64,000 bases of DNA from Chloroflexota bacterium (GTDB taxonomy: Bacteria; Chloroflexota; Dormibacteria; Aeolococcales; Aeolococcaceae). The DNA is taken from the NCBI GenBank assembly GCA_005880985.1, contig VBIQ01000008.1, positions 190,003 through 254,002 of the forward strand, given 5' to 3'. Position numbers and translations under genes: made by a program. The notes below the pieces were generated by a model. It saw only the letters and a program-made list of their open reading frames with translations. It had not been told where the DNA came from and made no database searches. Shown one piece after another: positions 1 to 9,361 of the stretch (its first letter is position 1; each line of letters opens with the position of its first letter).

Positions 1-215
<215 letters not shown>

Positions 216-221
216 CGGGTG

Positions 222-2228
222 ATGGCCAGCCAACGCCCGGGAGCGCCCAACCCCCCCGGTTCCGGCGACGGCCGCCAGCCGGGCGCACCCTCCGGCGGCG
301 GCCTGCTGGGGCCGATGCGCTCGCGGCGCTTCCTGATCATCGTGGCCGTCCTGTTCGCCCTCAACATCATCATCGGCAACGTTCTCTTTCCAGCCGACCA
401 GACCAAGCGGGTGACCATCCCCTACAGCCCCACCTTCATCGCCCAGGTGAAGGCCGGCAACGTCACCGACATCACCAGCAAGGGTGACTCGATCCAGGGG
501 ACCACAAAGAAGCCGGTCGCCGCACCCGGCAGCAAAGACACCGCCACCCACTTCGACACCACCCTGCCGACGTTCATCAGCGGCTCGTCGCTGGAGACGT
601 TGCTTACGGCCAACCATGTCACGATCAATGCACAGCCGAACACCGACTCCCGGTCGCTGCTGGCGACCATCCTGATCAGCTTCGGGCCGACCATCCTGCT
701 CATCCTCGGCTTCATCTGGCTCACCCGCCGCGCCGCGTCGGCGGCGGGAGGCCTCGGAGGCCTCGGTCTGGGGCGGAGCACCGCTCGGCTCTACGACGCT
801 GAACGACCCGGCACCACCTTCGCCGACGTCGCCGGTATCGAGGAGGCCAAGGAGGAGCTGGAGGAGATCGTCGACTTCCTCCGTGAGCCGGCCAAGTACC
901 AGAGGCTGGGTGGGACCGTGCCCAAGGGCGTCCTGCTGGTGGGTGCTCCCGGCACCGGCAAGACGCTGCTGGCACGCGCTGTCGCCGGTGAGGCTCGGGT
1001 GCCCTTCTTCAGCATCAGCGCCTCCGAGTTCGTGGAGATGATCGTCGGCGTCGGCGCCGCTCGGGTGCGCGACCTGTTCCAGAAGGCGCGCGCCGCGGCC
1101 CCGGCGATCATCTTCATCGACGAGCTCGACGCCATCGGTCGCAGCCGTGGCGGCGCGATCCGCATCGGCGGCCATGACGAGCAGGAGCAGACGCTCAACC
1201 AGATCCTCACCGAGATGGACGGCTTCGACTCGCGCGAAGGCGTCATCGTCATCGCCGCCACCAACCGAGCCGATGTCCTCGACCAGGCGCTGCTGCGTCC
1301 CGGACGCTTCGATCGTCGGGTCATGGTGCTGCCGCCCGACCGCGCCGGCCGGGTCGCCATTCTCAAGATCCACACCCGCAACGTCCCCCTTGCCGATGAC
1401 CTCGATCTCGACAGCCTCGGCTCGCAGACGGCAGGTCTGGTCGGGGCCGAGCTTCGCAACCTGGTCAACGAGGCGGCGCTGCTGGCCGCCCGCAGGGGTC
1501 ATCCCGCGGTGAGCATGGCCGACTTCAGCGACGCCCTCGAGAAGGTGATGCTCGGCGCCGAGCGCCGCATCGTGCTCTCCCAGAAGGACCGCGAGCGCAC
1601 CGCCTACCACGAGTCCGGGCATGCCCTGCTCGGCCTGCTGCTGCCGGGCGCCGACCCGGTGCGCAAGGTGTCGATCGTCCCCCGCGGTCGCGCCCTCGGG
1701 GTCACCGTGCAGAGTCCCGTCGACGACCGGCAGAACTACCCCGAGGACTACCTGCGGGGCCGGATCACCGGTGCGCTCGGCGGCCGCGCGGCCGAGGAGC
1801 TGGTGTACGGCGTGGTCACCACCGGAGCCGAGAACGACCTGAAGCAGGTGACCCAGATCGCCCACGAGATGGTGGTGCGCTGGGGGATGAGCCCGAAGGT
1901 GGGCCCGCTCAACCTCGACGAGGGCGAGGATGGCGTCGCCCTCGGCCGCCCGCGCCCGTACAGCGAGGCGACCGCCAAGGTGATCGACGACGAGGTCAGG
2001 CGGATCGTCGAGGAATGTTTCGCCCAGGCCCAGTCGCTGCTCGCCGAGCACCGCGGGCAGCTCGATGCGCTCACCCAGGCGCTGCTGCGCGAGGACTCGC
2101 TCGGCGAGCGCGAGATTCTGGAGGTGACCGGGTTGTCCGCGCGCGACGGTGCGGCCCCGCCGGCCGCAGACGGCACGCGCTCAGCCGCCGACACGCCGCA
2201 GGTCGCAGCGGCCAGCCGGACCACCTAG
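222..2228 (+). CDS. ftsH: ATP-dependent zinc metalloprotease FtsH
   Basis: Membrane-anchored AAA+ protease that degrades misfolded membrane proteins and short-lived regulators. Of 668 residues, a Gly/Pro-rich N-terminus is followed by a first membrane helix at about 37-57, an extracytoplasmic region of about 90 residues and a second helix at about 148-168. The AAA module has Walker A GAPGTGKT at 241-248 and Walker [13 protein letters not shown]. The peptidase has the zinc motif HESGH at 463-467. The C-terminal 40 residues are Ala/Arg-rich and poorly conserved in the family. The start could be GTG 219 or ATG 222; I prefer 222 because the -10 hexamer ending at 215 puts the mRNA start there. The gene stands alone, divergent from dnaJ. 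Confidence 0.97.
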   Translation: MASQRPGAPNPPGSGDGRQPGAPSGGGLLGPMRSRRFLIIVAVLFALNIIIGNVLFPADQTKRVTIPYSPTFIAQVKAGNVTDITSKGDSIQGTTKKPVAAPGSKDTATHFDTTLPTFISGSSLETLLTANHVTINAQPNTDSRSLLATILISFGPTILLILGFIWLTRRAASAAGGLGGLGLGRSTARLYDAERPGTTFADVAGIEEAKEELEEIVDFLREPAKYQRLGGTVPKGVLLVGAPGTGKTLLARAVAGEARVPFFSISASEFVEMIVGVGAARVRDLFQKARAAAPAIIFIDELDAIGRSRGGAIRIGGHDEQEQTLNQILTEMDGFDSREGVIVIAATNRADVLDQALLRPGRFDRRVMVLPPDRAGRVAILKIHTRNVPLADDLDLDSLGSQTAGLVGAELRNLVNEAALLAARRGHPAVSMADFSDALEKVMLGAERRIVLSQKDRERTAYHESGHALLGLLLPGADPVRKVSIVPRGRALGVTVQSPVDDRQNYPEDYLRGRITGALGGRAAEELVYGVVTTGAENDLKQVTQIAHEMVVRWGMSPKVGPLNLDEGEDGVALGRPRPYSEATAKVIDDEVRRIVEECFAQAQSLLAEHRGQLDALTQALLREDSLGEREILEVTGLSARDGAAPPAADGTRSAADTPQVAAASRTT

Positions 2229-2247
2229 CGTTCTCTTCGCCGGCCGC

Positions 2248-2820
2248 TCAGTCGCGCTCGAGCGGGCGCAGCTCCTCCATCCAGTACTGCGCGTTGGCCG
2301 CGTAGTTCTCGGACACGGTGCGATGGGCTGACGCCTTCGCCTCGGCGGCGTCGGGGGAGTCCGCAGGGCTGATCCGGGCGGGAACGCCGGATGCCAGCGC
2401 TCCCGGTGGCACCTCGGTCCGCGGGGTGACCACCGCTCCGGCGGCCACCAGTGCGCCGCTGCCGATCCGCGCCTGGTGCAGCACGATGGCCCCCATGCCG
2501 ATCAGGGCGGCGTCCTCCACGACGCAACCCTCCAGCCGGGCTCCGTGCCCCACCACCACGTCGGCGCCCAGCACCGTGGCCAGCGTGGCGGTGGCATGGA
2601 TCACGGTGCCGTCCTGGATGTTGGTGCGGGCGCCGACGGCGATCCGCCCGTAGTCGCCGCGGAGGACGCATCCCGGCCAGACGCTGACCTGCTCGCCGAG
2701 CTCGACGTCACCGGCGACGACCGCACCGGGGGCGATGTAGGCGGTGGGATGAATGCGGGGACGGCGCTCGCCGAGCCGGAAGACGCCGCCGCGAGGGGAA
2801 GCAGTGGGGGAGGTGGGCAC
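2248..2820 (-). CDS. Gamma-carbonic-anhydrase-like left-handed beta-helix protein
   Basis: 190 residues of hexapeptide repeats forming a left-handed beta-helix (PaaY/YrdA/CaiE-like). The motifs PTAYIAPGAVVAGDV, VWPGCVLRGDYGRI, NIQDGTVIHAT and IGMGAIVLHQ are family hallmarks. Two zinc-ligand histidines are recognisable (VIHAT and VVGHGARL). The third, normally five residues after the second, is Glu (GHGARLEGC), so carbonic anhydrase activity is uncertain. The start chosen is GTG 2820, just before the first conserved residues; the open frame reaches much further upstream, but that part is antisense to leuS. Divergent from leuS with a short shared promoter region. Confidence 0.85.
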   Translation of the reverse strand: MPTSPTASPRGGVFRLGERRPRIHPTAYIAPGAVVAGDVELGEQVSVWPGCVLRGDYGRIAVGARTNIQDGTVIHATATLATVLGADVVVGHGARLEGCVVEDAALIGMGAIVLHQARIGSGALVAAGAVVTPRTEVPPGALASGVPARISPADSPDAAEAKASAHRTVSENYAANAQYWMEELRPLERD

Positions 2821-2833
2821 GGCGGGGACACGG

Positions 2834-2839
2834 TACCCT
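2834..2839 (+). promoter_or_regulatory. -10 hexamer upstream of the leuS leader ORF
   Basis: TACCCT, 10 nt before the ATG of a 16-codon leader ORF. The same spacing is seen at clpP, ccsB and rsfS in this window. Confidence 0.4.
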
Positions 2840-2848
2840 GTCCCGCCG

Positions 2849-2899
2849 ATGAGACGTTCTCCGAGCTTGCACGTCGCCGCCGCGGGGACAGGACGATGA
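2849..2899 (+). CDS. Possible 16-residue leader peptide of leuS
   Basis: Short frame ATG 2849 to TGA 2897-2899 encoding MRRSPSLHVAAAGTGR. Its stop overlaps the leuS ATG as ATGA, so reading it would couple to leuS initiation. It sits at the expected start of a near-leaderless mRNA. It contains one Leu, encoded by TTG, a codon little used in this GC-rich genome. No attenuator hairpin was identified. It may instead be a chance frame in the 5' leader. Confidence 0.3.
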   Translation: MRRSPSLHVAAAGTGR

Positions 2900-5310
2900 C
2901 CGCCCGTGGCGAGGTCGCGCCCTACGACCACGCCACCGTCGAGGCCAAGTGGCGGCGTCGATGGGACGAGACCGGTGCCCACCGCACTCCGCTCGACGAC
3001 GCGCAGCGCCCCTTCTACAACCTGATGATGTTTCCCTATCCCTCGGCCGAGGGGCTGCACATCGGGCACGTCTTCGCCTTCACCGGGGCCGATGCGCACG
3101 GTCGCTACCGGCGGATGCGCGGCGACACCGTATTCGAGCCGATGGGGTTCGATGCCTTCGGCATCCACAGCGAGAACTACGCGCTCAAGGTCGGCGAGCA
3201 TCCGGCCCGCCTCGTGCCGCGCACCATCGCCAACTTCCGGCGGCAGCTGGGCCGTATCGGCGCCATGTTCGACTGGCCCCGGCAGGTGGTCACCACCGAC
3301 CCCGACTACTACCGCTGGACGCAGTGGATCTTCGTCCAGCTGTTCAAGGCGGGACTCGCCGAGCACCGTGAGGGGCCGGTCAACTGGTGTCCCTCATGCC
3401 TCACCGTGCTGGCCGACGAGCAGGTGATCGACGGCCACTGCGAACGATGCGGCACCGCGGTTGAGCCGCGTGTCCTCAAGCAGTGGTTCCTGCGGATCAC
3501 CGAGTACGCGCAGCCGCTGCTCGATGCGCTGGACGAGCTGGACTGGTCAGAGGTGGTGGTCACCGCCCAGCGCAACTGGATTGGTCGCAGCGAAGGGACG
3601 ATGATCCGCTTCGAGCTGGTGGGATGCACTCAGCCCGAGGTGAGCGTGTTCACGACCAGGCCAGACACCCTCTTCGGAGCGACCTTTCTGGTGGTCGGCG
3701 CCGATCATCCGCGTCTGCTCGACTTCGCCGCTCCCGACCGTCGCGCCGAGGTCGACGGGTGGCGCGTCAGCTTGCCCGCCGCCGCCGCCGATCCGGATTT
3801 CTCGGTGGGCATCGACCTCGGATCGCAGGGGGTTCATCCGCTCACCGGTGAGCGGATCCCGGTGTGGGCCGCGCCCTACGTGCTGGGCAGCTACGGCACC
3901 GGTGCGATCATGGCCGTCCCCGCCCACGACGAACGTGACTGGCAGTTCGCGCGCGCTCACGGTCTTCGCATCGTCGAGGTGATCAGCGGCGGCAACGTCG
4001 CGCGCGAGGCGTGGACCGGCGATGGCGTGATGGTCAACAGCGGTGACTTCGACGGCCGGCCCTCGGACGATGGCAAGCCCCGCGTCGTCGAGGCGCTGCG
4101 GGCGCAGGGACGCGGTGAGGCCACCGTCCAGTACCGGCTGCGCGACTGGCTGATCTCGCGGCAGCGGTACTGGGGTCCGCCGATCCCCATCATTCACTGT
4201 CCCGATGACGGTCCCGTCCCGGTGCCCGAAGACCAGCTGCCGGTGCTGCTTCCCGAGGTCGAGGACTACCGGCCGATTGGCACCGGACGATCACCGCTGG
4301 CGTCGGCGGAGGACTGGGTCAACGTGCCCTGTCCCCGGTGCGGCAAGCCGGCGCGTCGCGAGACCGACGTCTCGGACACCTTCCTCGACTCCAGCTGGTA
4401 CTACCTGCGCTATCCGTCGACCGAGTTTGACGACCGTCCCTTCGACCGCGAACGCACCTGGCGCTGGCTGCCGGTGAGCATCTACATCGGCGGGAAGGAG
4501 CACTCGGTGCTCCACCTGATGTACTCGCGCTTCATCATGCGCGCCCTACACGACCTCGGCTTGGTGCCGGCGCCGGAGCCGTTCCCGGTGTTCCGTGCTC
4601 ATGGCCTGCTGATCAAGGACGGTGCCAAGATGTCGAAGAGCCGGGGCAACGTGGTCAACCCCGACGAGTATCTCGACCGCTACGGCGCGGACACCATCCG
4701 GCTCTACCTGATGTTCCTCGGTCCCTACTCACAGGGTGGCGACTTCCGCGACGACGGAGTGTCCGGCATCACCCGCTTCCTCGCCCGTGTCTGGCGCTCG
4801 GCCCTGCTCGCCGCCGGGGACGGGACCGACGAGAGTCGCGAGCGCCGCCGTCACCGCCTCATCGCCGGTGTCCAGGAGCGCTATGAGCAGCTGCGCTACA
4901 ACACCGCCATCGCCCTGATGATGGAGTTTGCCGACGCGCTCGACGAGGAGGCAGCCGCGGGCACCGCGCGGCGGCGCGACGCGGAGACCCTGATGCAGTT
5001 GCTTGCTCCGCTGGCACCGCACATCACCGAGGAGCTGTGGGAGCGCACCGGGCACCGCGGATCGATCCACGACGGCCACTGGCCGGAACACGATCCCGAG
5101 CTCGCCGCCGCGGCCGAGGTGACCATCGCCGTCCAGATCAACGGCAAGCTGCGCACCACCATGCGGGTGCCCGCCGGCACCCCCGCCGACGAGCTCGAAC
5201 AGCGTGCCCTGGCATTGCCGCGAATCACCGAGCTTCTCGACGGGCGTCAGCCTCGGAAGGTGATCGTAGTGGTCGACCGGATCGTCAACGTGGTCGCCCC
5301 GACGTCCTGA
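2896..5310 (+). CDS. leuS: Leucyl-tRNA synthetase
   Basis: Class I synthetase that charges tRNA-Leu; 804 residues, normal for bacterial LeuRS. The catalytic HIGH motif is HIGH at 55-58 and the second signature is KMSKS at 578-582. Between them lie the Zn-finger-like cysteine pairs (CPSC, CERC) and the editing (CP1) domain with TTRPDTLFGATF and AYHDERD-like segments. The C-terminal anticodon-binding domain ends in QINGKLRTTMRVP. The start ATG 2896 is preceded by a GGGGACAGGA ribosome-binding stretch. Longer upstream extensions of the frame are antisense to the neighbouring beta-helix gene and are rejected. Confidence 0.97.
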   Translation: MTARGEVAPYDHATVEAKWRRRWDETGAHRTPLDDAQRPFYNLMMFPYPSAEGLHIGHVFAFTGADAHGRYRRMRGDTVFEPMGFDAFGIHSENYALKVGEHPARLVPRTIANFRRQLGRIGAMFDWPRQVVTTDPDYYRWTQWIFVQLFKAGLAEHREGPVNWCPSCLTVLADEQVIDGHCERCGTAVEPRVLKQWFLRITEYAQPLLDALDELDWSEVVVTAQRNWIGRSEGTMIRFELVGCTQPEVSVFTTRPDTLFGATFLVVGADHPRLLDFAAPDRRAEVDGWRVSLPAAAADPDFSVGIDLGSQGVHPLTGERIPVWAAPYVLGSYGTGAIMAVPAHDERDWQFARAHGLRIVEVISGGNVAREAWTGDGVMVNSGDFDGRPSDDGKPRVVEALRAQGRGEATVQYRLRDWLISRQRYWGPPIPIIHCPDDGPVPVPEDQLPVLLPEVEDYRPIGTGRSPLASAEDWVNVPCPRCGKPARRETDVSDTFLDSSWYYLRYPSTEFDDRPFDRERTWRWLPVSIYIGGKEHSVLHLMYSRFIMRALHDLGLVPAPEPFPVFRAHGLLIKDGAKMSKSRGNVVNPDEYLDRYGADTIRLYLMFLGPYSQGGDFRDDGVSGITRFLARVWRSALLAAGDGTDESRERRRHRLIAGVQERYEQLRYNTAIALMMEFADALDEEAAAGTARRRDAETLMQLLAPLAPHITEELWERTGHRGSIHDGHWPEHDPELAAAAEVTIAVQINGKLRTTMRVPAGTPADELEQRALALPRITELLDGRQPRKVIVVVDRIVNVVAPTS

Positions 5311-5428
5311 CTCGGCGGATGCTGCGTCGGCTTCTGCGCGCGCTCAGTCACGCATTACCGATGCGCTCCTTCACGTGCTCGGCGCCTCCTTGCCTGCACC
5401 GGCCAGCACATCGGGGTCCCGTGAGCTC

Positions 5429-6583
5429 CTAGCGGCGGACGGCGATGAAGGGGACCAGCTGCTCCTCCGGGGTGAACGAGCCGTGATGACCGCGCATCGA
5501 TGCCTGTCGCGGATCGAGCGAGCGCTGCACGATGCCGATCGGCGCGAAGGCCGCCGCGACCACGTCGCCGATGCGGTCGCGCACCCGGTCGGAGACGGTG
5601 GGCCCGAACCAGCCGGCGCCGATCGCCTCCTCGCGGGTGGCGATCCACATGCTGGCGCCCAGGCGGTCACGCCAGGCGGCGAGCACATCGTCAGCGGCGC
5701 CGGGGCGTGCGTAGACATGCCGTGCCCGCGCCTCGCCGGCGACCAGGCGGACGCCATGGAGGAGCACTGGTTCGCGGTCGACGTCGACCAGCTGATCGGG
5801 GGCGAGGTCGATCATGCCGTGGTCTCCGGTGACCACCAGCAGGGTGTCCTTGGGCAGCCGCTCCGCAAGCCCGGCGGCGAGCCGGTCGACGTGGACCAGA
5901 TGGGCGCTCCAGCCCGCCGAGCCGGCCCCCCGGGCGTGGCCGATCAGGTCGAGGTCGGGGTGGTAGGCGTACACGAGGCTGCGCTGTGAGGTGCGCGCGG
6001 TCGACGATGCCTCGATCGCGAGGTCGCCGAGGCCGAAGACGGGCGCATAGCGGGCACCGCGCAGCACCGCGCGGGTCATCCCCGAATGGGCGTGGGCGGC
6101 GGGACCCATCGCGGTCACCGTGATCCCGGCCGCGGCCGCGCACTCGAAGGCGGTCGGCTGGGGCTGCACCTCCTCGGGGCGGAGCACCTCGCGCAGGTCC
6201 TGTGGGCCGCCGCCGTACGAGCCCCAGAGGAGCACGTTGAGGGCGCGGTCGTGGCCCGGGATGCCGATGGTGTAGCCGACCAGGCCGTGCTCGCCGGGGG
6301 GACGGCCGGTGCCGATCGAGCTGAGGCTGGCGGCGGTGGTGGCGGGAAAGCCGGTGGTCAGCGGCTGACCGGCGGCTGCGGCCAGGAACGGGGCGTCGGC
6401 GCGGTGCTCCCGGAGCAGCTCCGCCCCGAGGCCGTCGATCACCAGCAGACACACGTGGGCGACGGGCTCGATGCCCAGGGGGTTGGGGGCGCCCGGCACC
6501 TTCAGCCCGGCGAGGAGGGACGGCACCAGATCGGAGAGCGAGCGCTCACCGTACCGGGGAAGAGGGGGCGGGGCACCGGCCAT
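5429..6583 (-). CDS. Alkaline-phosphatase-superfamily phosphodiesterase/nucleotide pyrophosphatase
   Basis: 384-residue soluble protein of the type I phosphodiesterase/nucleotide pyrophosphatase family. Metal-binding and nucleophile motifs are in order: CLLVIDGLGAELL near residue 50, GFPATTAASLSSIGTG with the nucleophilic Thr, GPAAHAHSGMT, then VTGDHGMIDL and HHGSFTPEEQ with the late metal ligands. No signal peptide is evident, so it is probably cytoplasmic. Substrate is unknown; the family includes phosphonate, nucleotide and phospholipid phosphodiesterases. ATG 6583 lies 10 nt after a TAGAGT -10 hexamer. Convergent with leuS across about 118 bp without other genes. Confidence 0.85.
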   Translation of the reverse strand: MAGAPPPLPRYGERSLSDLVPSLLAGLKVPGAPNPLGIEPVAHVCLLVIDGLGAELLREHRADAPFLAAAAGQPLTTGFPATTAASLSSIGTGRPPGEHGLVGYTIGIPGHDRALNVLLWGSYGGGPQDLREVLRPEEVQPQPTAFECAAAAGITVTAMGPAAHAHSGMTRAVLRGARYAPVFGLGDLAIEASSTARTSQRSLVYAYHPDLDLIGHARGAGSAGWSAHLVHVDRLAAGLAERLPKDTLLVVTGDHGMIDLAPDQLVDVDREPVLLHGVRLVAGEARARHVYARPGAADDVLAAWRDRLGASMWIATREEAIGAGWFGPTVSDRVRDRIGDVVAAAFAPIGIVQRSLDPRQASMRGHHGSFTPEEQLVPFIAVRR

Positions 6584-6592
6584 GGCTGGCCG

Positions 6593-6598
6593 ACTCTA
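6593..6598 (-). promoter_or_regulatory. -10 hexamer of the phosphodiesterase gene
   Basis: TAGAGT on the minus strand, 10 nt before ATG 6583; the implied leader is about 3 nt. Confidence 0.45.
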
Positions 6599-6633
6599 CC
6601 GGCCGTTAGGGAGCCCCGCCCCTTCCGGGCGCG

Positions 6634-6876
6634 TCAGGCCGCGGTGTCGGCTCCGGCGATCGTCACCGGCTGGTGGAGGATCGCCCGGGTGGCTGCCACG
6701 CGCACGGCGAGCATCTCCAGAACGTCATCGAGCTGGCTGCGGACCTGCGCTGCCAGCTCGATGGGATGGTTGTCGATCTCCCGCAGCAGCGCCGACAACC
6801 GAAGCGCCTTCTGCTCGATCTTGGCAACGACCTCGCGCGGGTCCGTGGCCGTTGCACCCAGGTGCTCTGGCTCCAT
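6634..6876 (-). CDS. Small hypothetical helical protein (80 aa)
   Basis: Not recognised. 80 residues predicted almost wholly helical, with heptad-like hydrophobics from EVVAKIEQKALRLSALL to LDDVLEMLAVRVAATRAIL; no membrane segment or cysteines. The ATG at 6876 has a strong Shine-Dalgarno (GGAGGTGA, about 7 nt upstream), which rules out the longer upstream frame. It lies upstream of the phosphodiesterase on the same strand with a 50 bp gap and downstream of the sortase, so all three could be co-transcribed, although the phosphodiesterase seems to have its own promoter. Confidence 0.6.
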   Translation of the reverse strand: MEPEHLGATATDPREVVAKIEQKALRLSALLREIDNHPIELAAQVRSQLDDVLEMLAVRVAATRAILHQPVTIAGADTAA

Positions 6877-7060
6877 CCACTCACCTCCGTGTACACGGGG
6901 CGCAGCCACCAGCGACTGGGTCCCGCAGGTGTTGCCAGGACGCGCTCGCGACCGTCGTCGGGCCGGGCCGCCTGGAGTGATCGTAGGCTCCCGGAGCAGC
7001 CCTGACAACCACGAACTGTTGACCGCCCGGGAACGGCCTGGCAGCGGCCGTTCGACGCCG

Positions 7061-7720
7061 CTAGAGGTCGCCGACCAGGCGCTTGGCCTGGTCCGCGGGC
7101 ACCGCCTTGCTGACCACGATGAAGCGAGGATCCTTGTCGCCCGAGAAGTTGCAGGTCTGCAGGGTCAGGCGGTTGTCGCCGCTCGGTCGCAGCCACGCGA
7201 AGTCGTTCCAGGCGACCTGCCCGTGGATCTCGGTCACCTGGTAGTAGAGCTTGCGGTCGGCAGCCAGCGCCACCACCAGGATGTCCCCGATGGCGGCGTT
7301 GTGGAGGCCGTAGAACATCCCCGGCCGGTCGTGCGCATACAGATAGGTGTTGCCGGGCTGCCCGAGATCGGCGGTGTGGGGGTACTGGAAGGCGATCGGG
7401 GCGATCGGTGGGGTGCGCCCGTCGCCCGGCCGGACGGCGAGGTCGATGTTGAGCTTGACACTGTAGATGCGCGGGTACCCCTTGACGATGCTGTCGGTGG
7501 CGGACGAGCCGCGCAGGTTCGAGATCACCGCCCCCGGCGCACCGAAGAGCGCGCCGCGCGGTCCCGGCAGGAGCAGCACCACCAGGGCGATGCCGGCGGC
7601 GACGATGGCCACCGTCCCCGCGGTGTTGCGGGTCCGCGCCGCGGTGCGCAGGAACGGGATCCGGCGCAGGGCGGCGGCCGCCTGGAGGGTACGGAGACGC
7701 TCGGGGAATGGGTGATTCAT
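7061..7720 (-). CDS. Sortase family protein (class D/E-like)
   Basis: 219-residue membrane-anchored transpeptidase. One N-terminal hydrophobic helix lies at about 36-52, followed by an extracellular sortase barrel. The catalytic triad is visible: His130 in LYAHDRPGMF, Cys190 in TLQTCNF and Arg199 in DPRFIVV. Sortases cleave a C-terminal sorting signal and attach the protein to peptidoglycan or polymerise pili. No LPXTG-type substrate or pilin gene is nearby, so this is an orphan sortase with a housekeeping or distant-substrate role. The start ATG 7720 is the first in frame with a sensible signal-anchor. Confidence 0.85.
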   Translation of the reverse strand: MNHPFPERLRTLQAAAALRRIPFLRTAARTRNTAGTVAIVAAGIALVVLLLPGPRGALFGAPGAVISNLRGSSATDSIVKGYPRIYSVKLNIDLAVRPGDGRTPPIAPIAFQYPHTADLGQPGNTYLYAHDRPGMFYGLHNAAIGDILVVALAADRKLYYQVTEIHGQVAWNDFAWLRPSGDNRLTLQTCNFSGDKDPRFIVVSKAVPADQAKRLVGDL

Positions 7721-7825
7721 CGCGGACCGGGGGGGTGGGCGCCGGGCGACGCGCCCTACCCGCTAGGACGCCGAGCCGCCGGCCGATATTGCGGTGCCCG
7801 ATGCGTCAAGGGTTCTCCGACCCCC

Positions 7826-7834
7826 TGCTAGAGT
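7826..7834 (+). promoter_or_regulatory. Extended -10 promoter of tRNA-Leu
   Basis: TGC plus TAGAGT at 7829-7834; the expected start is about 12 nt before the mature tRNA. Confidence 0.5.
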
Positions 7835-7852
7835 GAGGCCGCGGGGTCCCGG

Positions 7853-7934
7853 GCGCGGATGGCGGAACCGGTAGACGCGCGGGACTTAGGATCCCGTGGG
7901 GCAACCCGTCCGAGTTCGACTCTCGGTCCGCGCA
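7853..7934 (+). tRNA. tRNA-Leu (anticodon TAG)
   Basis: Class II tRNA of 82 nt. The acceptor stem GCGCGGA (7853-7859) pairs with TCCGCGC (7927-7933), with discriminator A at 7934. The anticodon loop CTTAGGA lies between GGGA/TCCC arms and gives TAG. A long variable arm and the TTCGA T-loop are present. The 3' CCA is not encoded. It reads CUN leucine codons. Confidence 0.95.
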
Positions 7935-7979
7935 GTCCCGGGGCTGCGGTATCCGTCGTCCCTCGCAGCAGGAGCATCC

Positions 7980-9284
7980 GTGACGTCCGGTCAAGCCCCC
8001 ACCGCCGATGATCTCACCGTGCGGGTCGAGCCCAAGCCCGGCTCGCGGGTGGAGCTCCAGGTCGAGGCGCCGGCCGCCGAGGTCGACGCCGCCGTCGAGG
8101 CGGCCCTGCGCCGCCTGTCGGGGAGGGTGAGGCTACCCGGCTTCCGTCCCGGCAAGGCGCCCGGTGCGGTGGTGGAGCGCGCGCTCGGCTGGGCGGCGGT
8201 CCGCCAGGAGGCGATCGACCAGCTGCTCCCTCGCCTCTACACCCGCGCCCTGGCCCAGGCGGGCGTCGACCCTGTCGGCGATCCCGAGGTGGGCTCGGTG
8301 GGTGACCTCGAGCGCAACCGGCCGCTCATCTTCGTCGCCACCGTGACCGTCCGTCCCGAGGTCGAGCTGGGCGACTACCTCGGCCTGCGGGTGGCGCCGG
8401 AGCAACCCGAGGTCACCGAGGAGCAGGTGGACGGGGTGATCGACGAGGTGCGCCGGCGTCACTCCGCGCTGGTCGAGGTCGCCCGCCCCGCGCAGGCGGG
8501 CGATGTGCTGCGCGCCACCCTGGTGATGCGCCGGGGGGACGAGGTGGTCGGGGGTGAGGGTGAGGAGCGGGACGTCGAGCTCGATCGCGACCGGCTCCTG
8601 ACCGGGCTGGCCGACGCGCTGATCGGGCTTGGTCCGGGCACCGCCACCTCGGTCGAGGTCACCCTTCCCGACGACTACCCGCGCGAGGAGCTGCGTGGCG
8701 TTCCGGTGACGGTGGAGGTCGGCGTCGCCGCGGTGCGCGAACGCAAGCTGCCCCCCCTCGATGACAGCCTGGCGGCGCTCGACGGGCACGGCTCGAATCT
8801 CTCCGAACTTCGCGATCACTACCGCAAGGCTCTCGAGGAACACGCCGCCCACGAGGCGCAGACCCGCTTCGAGAACGCCGCCCTCGAGCAGCTTCGCGAT
8901 CAGGCCGCCGTCGACATTCCCGAGGCGATGATCGACGCCGAGATCGACCGCGAGCTCCGCGAGATGGAGGTACAGCTGGCGCAGGCGGGGCTGCGCCTCG
9001 ACAGCTACCTGCAGTACTCGGGACAGACGCTCGAGCAGGTGCGGGGGGAGCGGCGCGAGACCGCGGTGCAGCGCGTCAAGCTGCAGCTTGCCCTGGAGGC
9101 CCTGGTGGCAGCCGAGGGTCTGGAGGTCGACGAGGCCGACGTCGAGCGCGAGGAACGCCGCCTCGCCGGGGATCGCAAGCTGAGCGCCGAGCAGCGGCAG
9201 CGGCTCCATCGAGCCACCCATCGCGACCTGCTGCTGCGGGGCGCGGTCGAGCGTGCCCTGGAGATCGCACGCGGCGAGGTGTAG
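7980..9284 (+). CDS. tig: Trigger factor, ribosome-associated chaperone
   Basis: 434-residue chaperone and peptidyl-prolyl isomerase that binds nascent chains at the ribosome exit tunnel. The N-terminal domain carries the ribosome-docking signature [17 protein letters not shown]. The central FKBP-like domain (about 160-240) and the long helical C-terminal arms ([33 protein letters not shown]) follow. GTG 7980 is chosen because an AGGAG box lies 5 nt upstream and it falls after the tRNA; longer forms would overlap tRNA-Leu. Followed by clpP and clpX, a common bacterial order that links folding to proteolysis. Confidence 0.95.
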   Translation: MTSGQAPTADDLTVRVEPKPGSRVELQVEAPAAEVDAAVEAALRRLSGRVRLPGFRPGKAPGAVVERALGWAAVRQEAIDQLLPRLYTRALAQAGVDPVGDPEVGSVGDLERNRPLIFVATVTVRPEVELGDYLGLRVAPEQPEVTEEQVDGVIDEVRRRHSALVEVARPAQAGDVLRATLVMRRGDEVVGGEGEERDVELDRDRLLTGLADALIGLGPGTATSVEVTLPDDYPREELRGVPVTVEVGVAAVRERKLPPLDDSLAALDGHGSNLSELRDHYRKALEEHAAHEAQTRFENAALEQLRDQAAVDIPEAMIDAEIDRELREMEVQLAQAGLRLDSYLQYSGQTLEQVRGERRETAVQRVKLQLALEALVAAEGLEVDEADVEREERRLAGDRKLSAEQRQRLHRATHRDLLLRGAVERALEIARGEV

Positions 9285-9346
9285 GCCCGGATCCACCGAC
9301 CGGAGGCCATCACCGCACCGCGACGGGCACTTCGCAGGGCCATCCC

Positions 9347-9352
9347 TATAAT
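9347..9352 (+). promoter_or_regulatory. Consensus -10 (TATAAT) of clpP
   Basis: A perfect TATAAT 10 nt before the clpP ATG, implying a leader of about 3 nt. It gives clpP a promoter independent of tig. Confidence 0.6.
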
Positions 9353-9361
9353 GAGCCCAGC

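Noticed and set aside
2476..2895. A 140-residue N-terminal extension of leuS
   Set aside because: Antisense to the beta-helix gene, not homologous to LeuRS, and placed upstream of the likely promoter.
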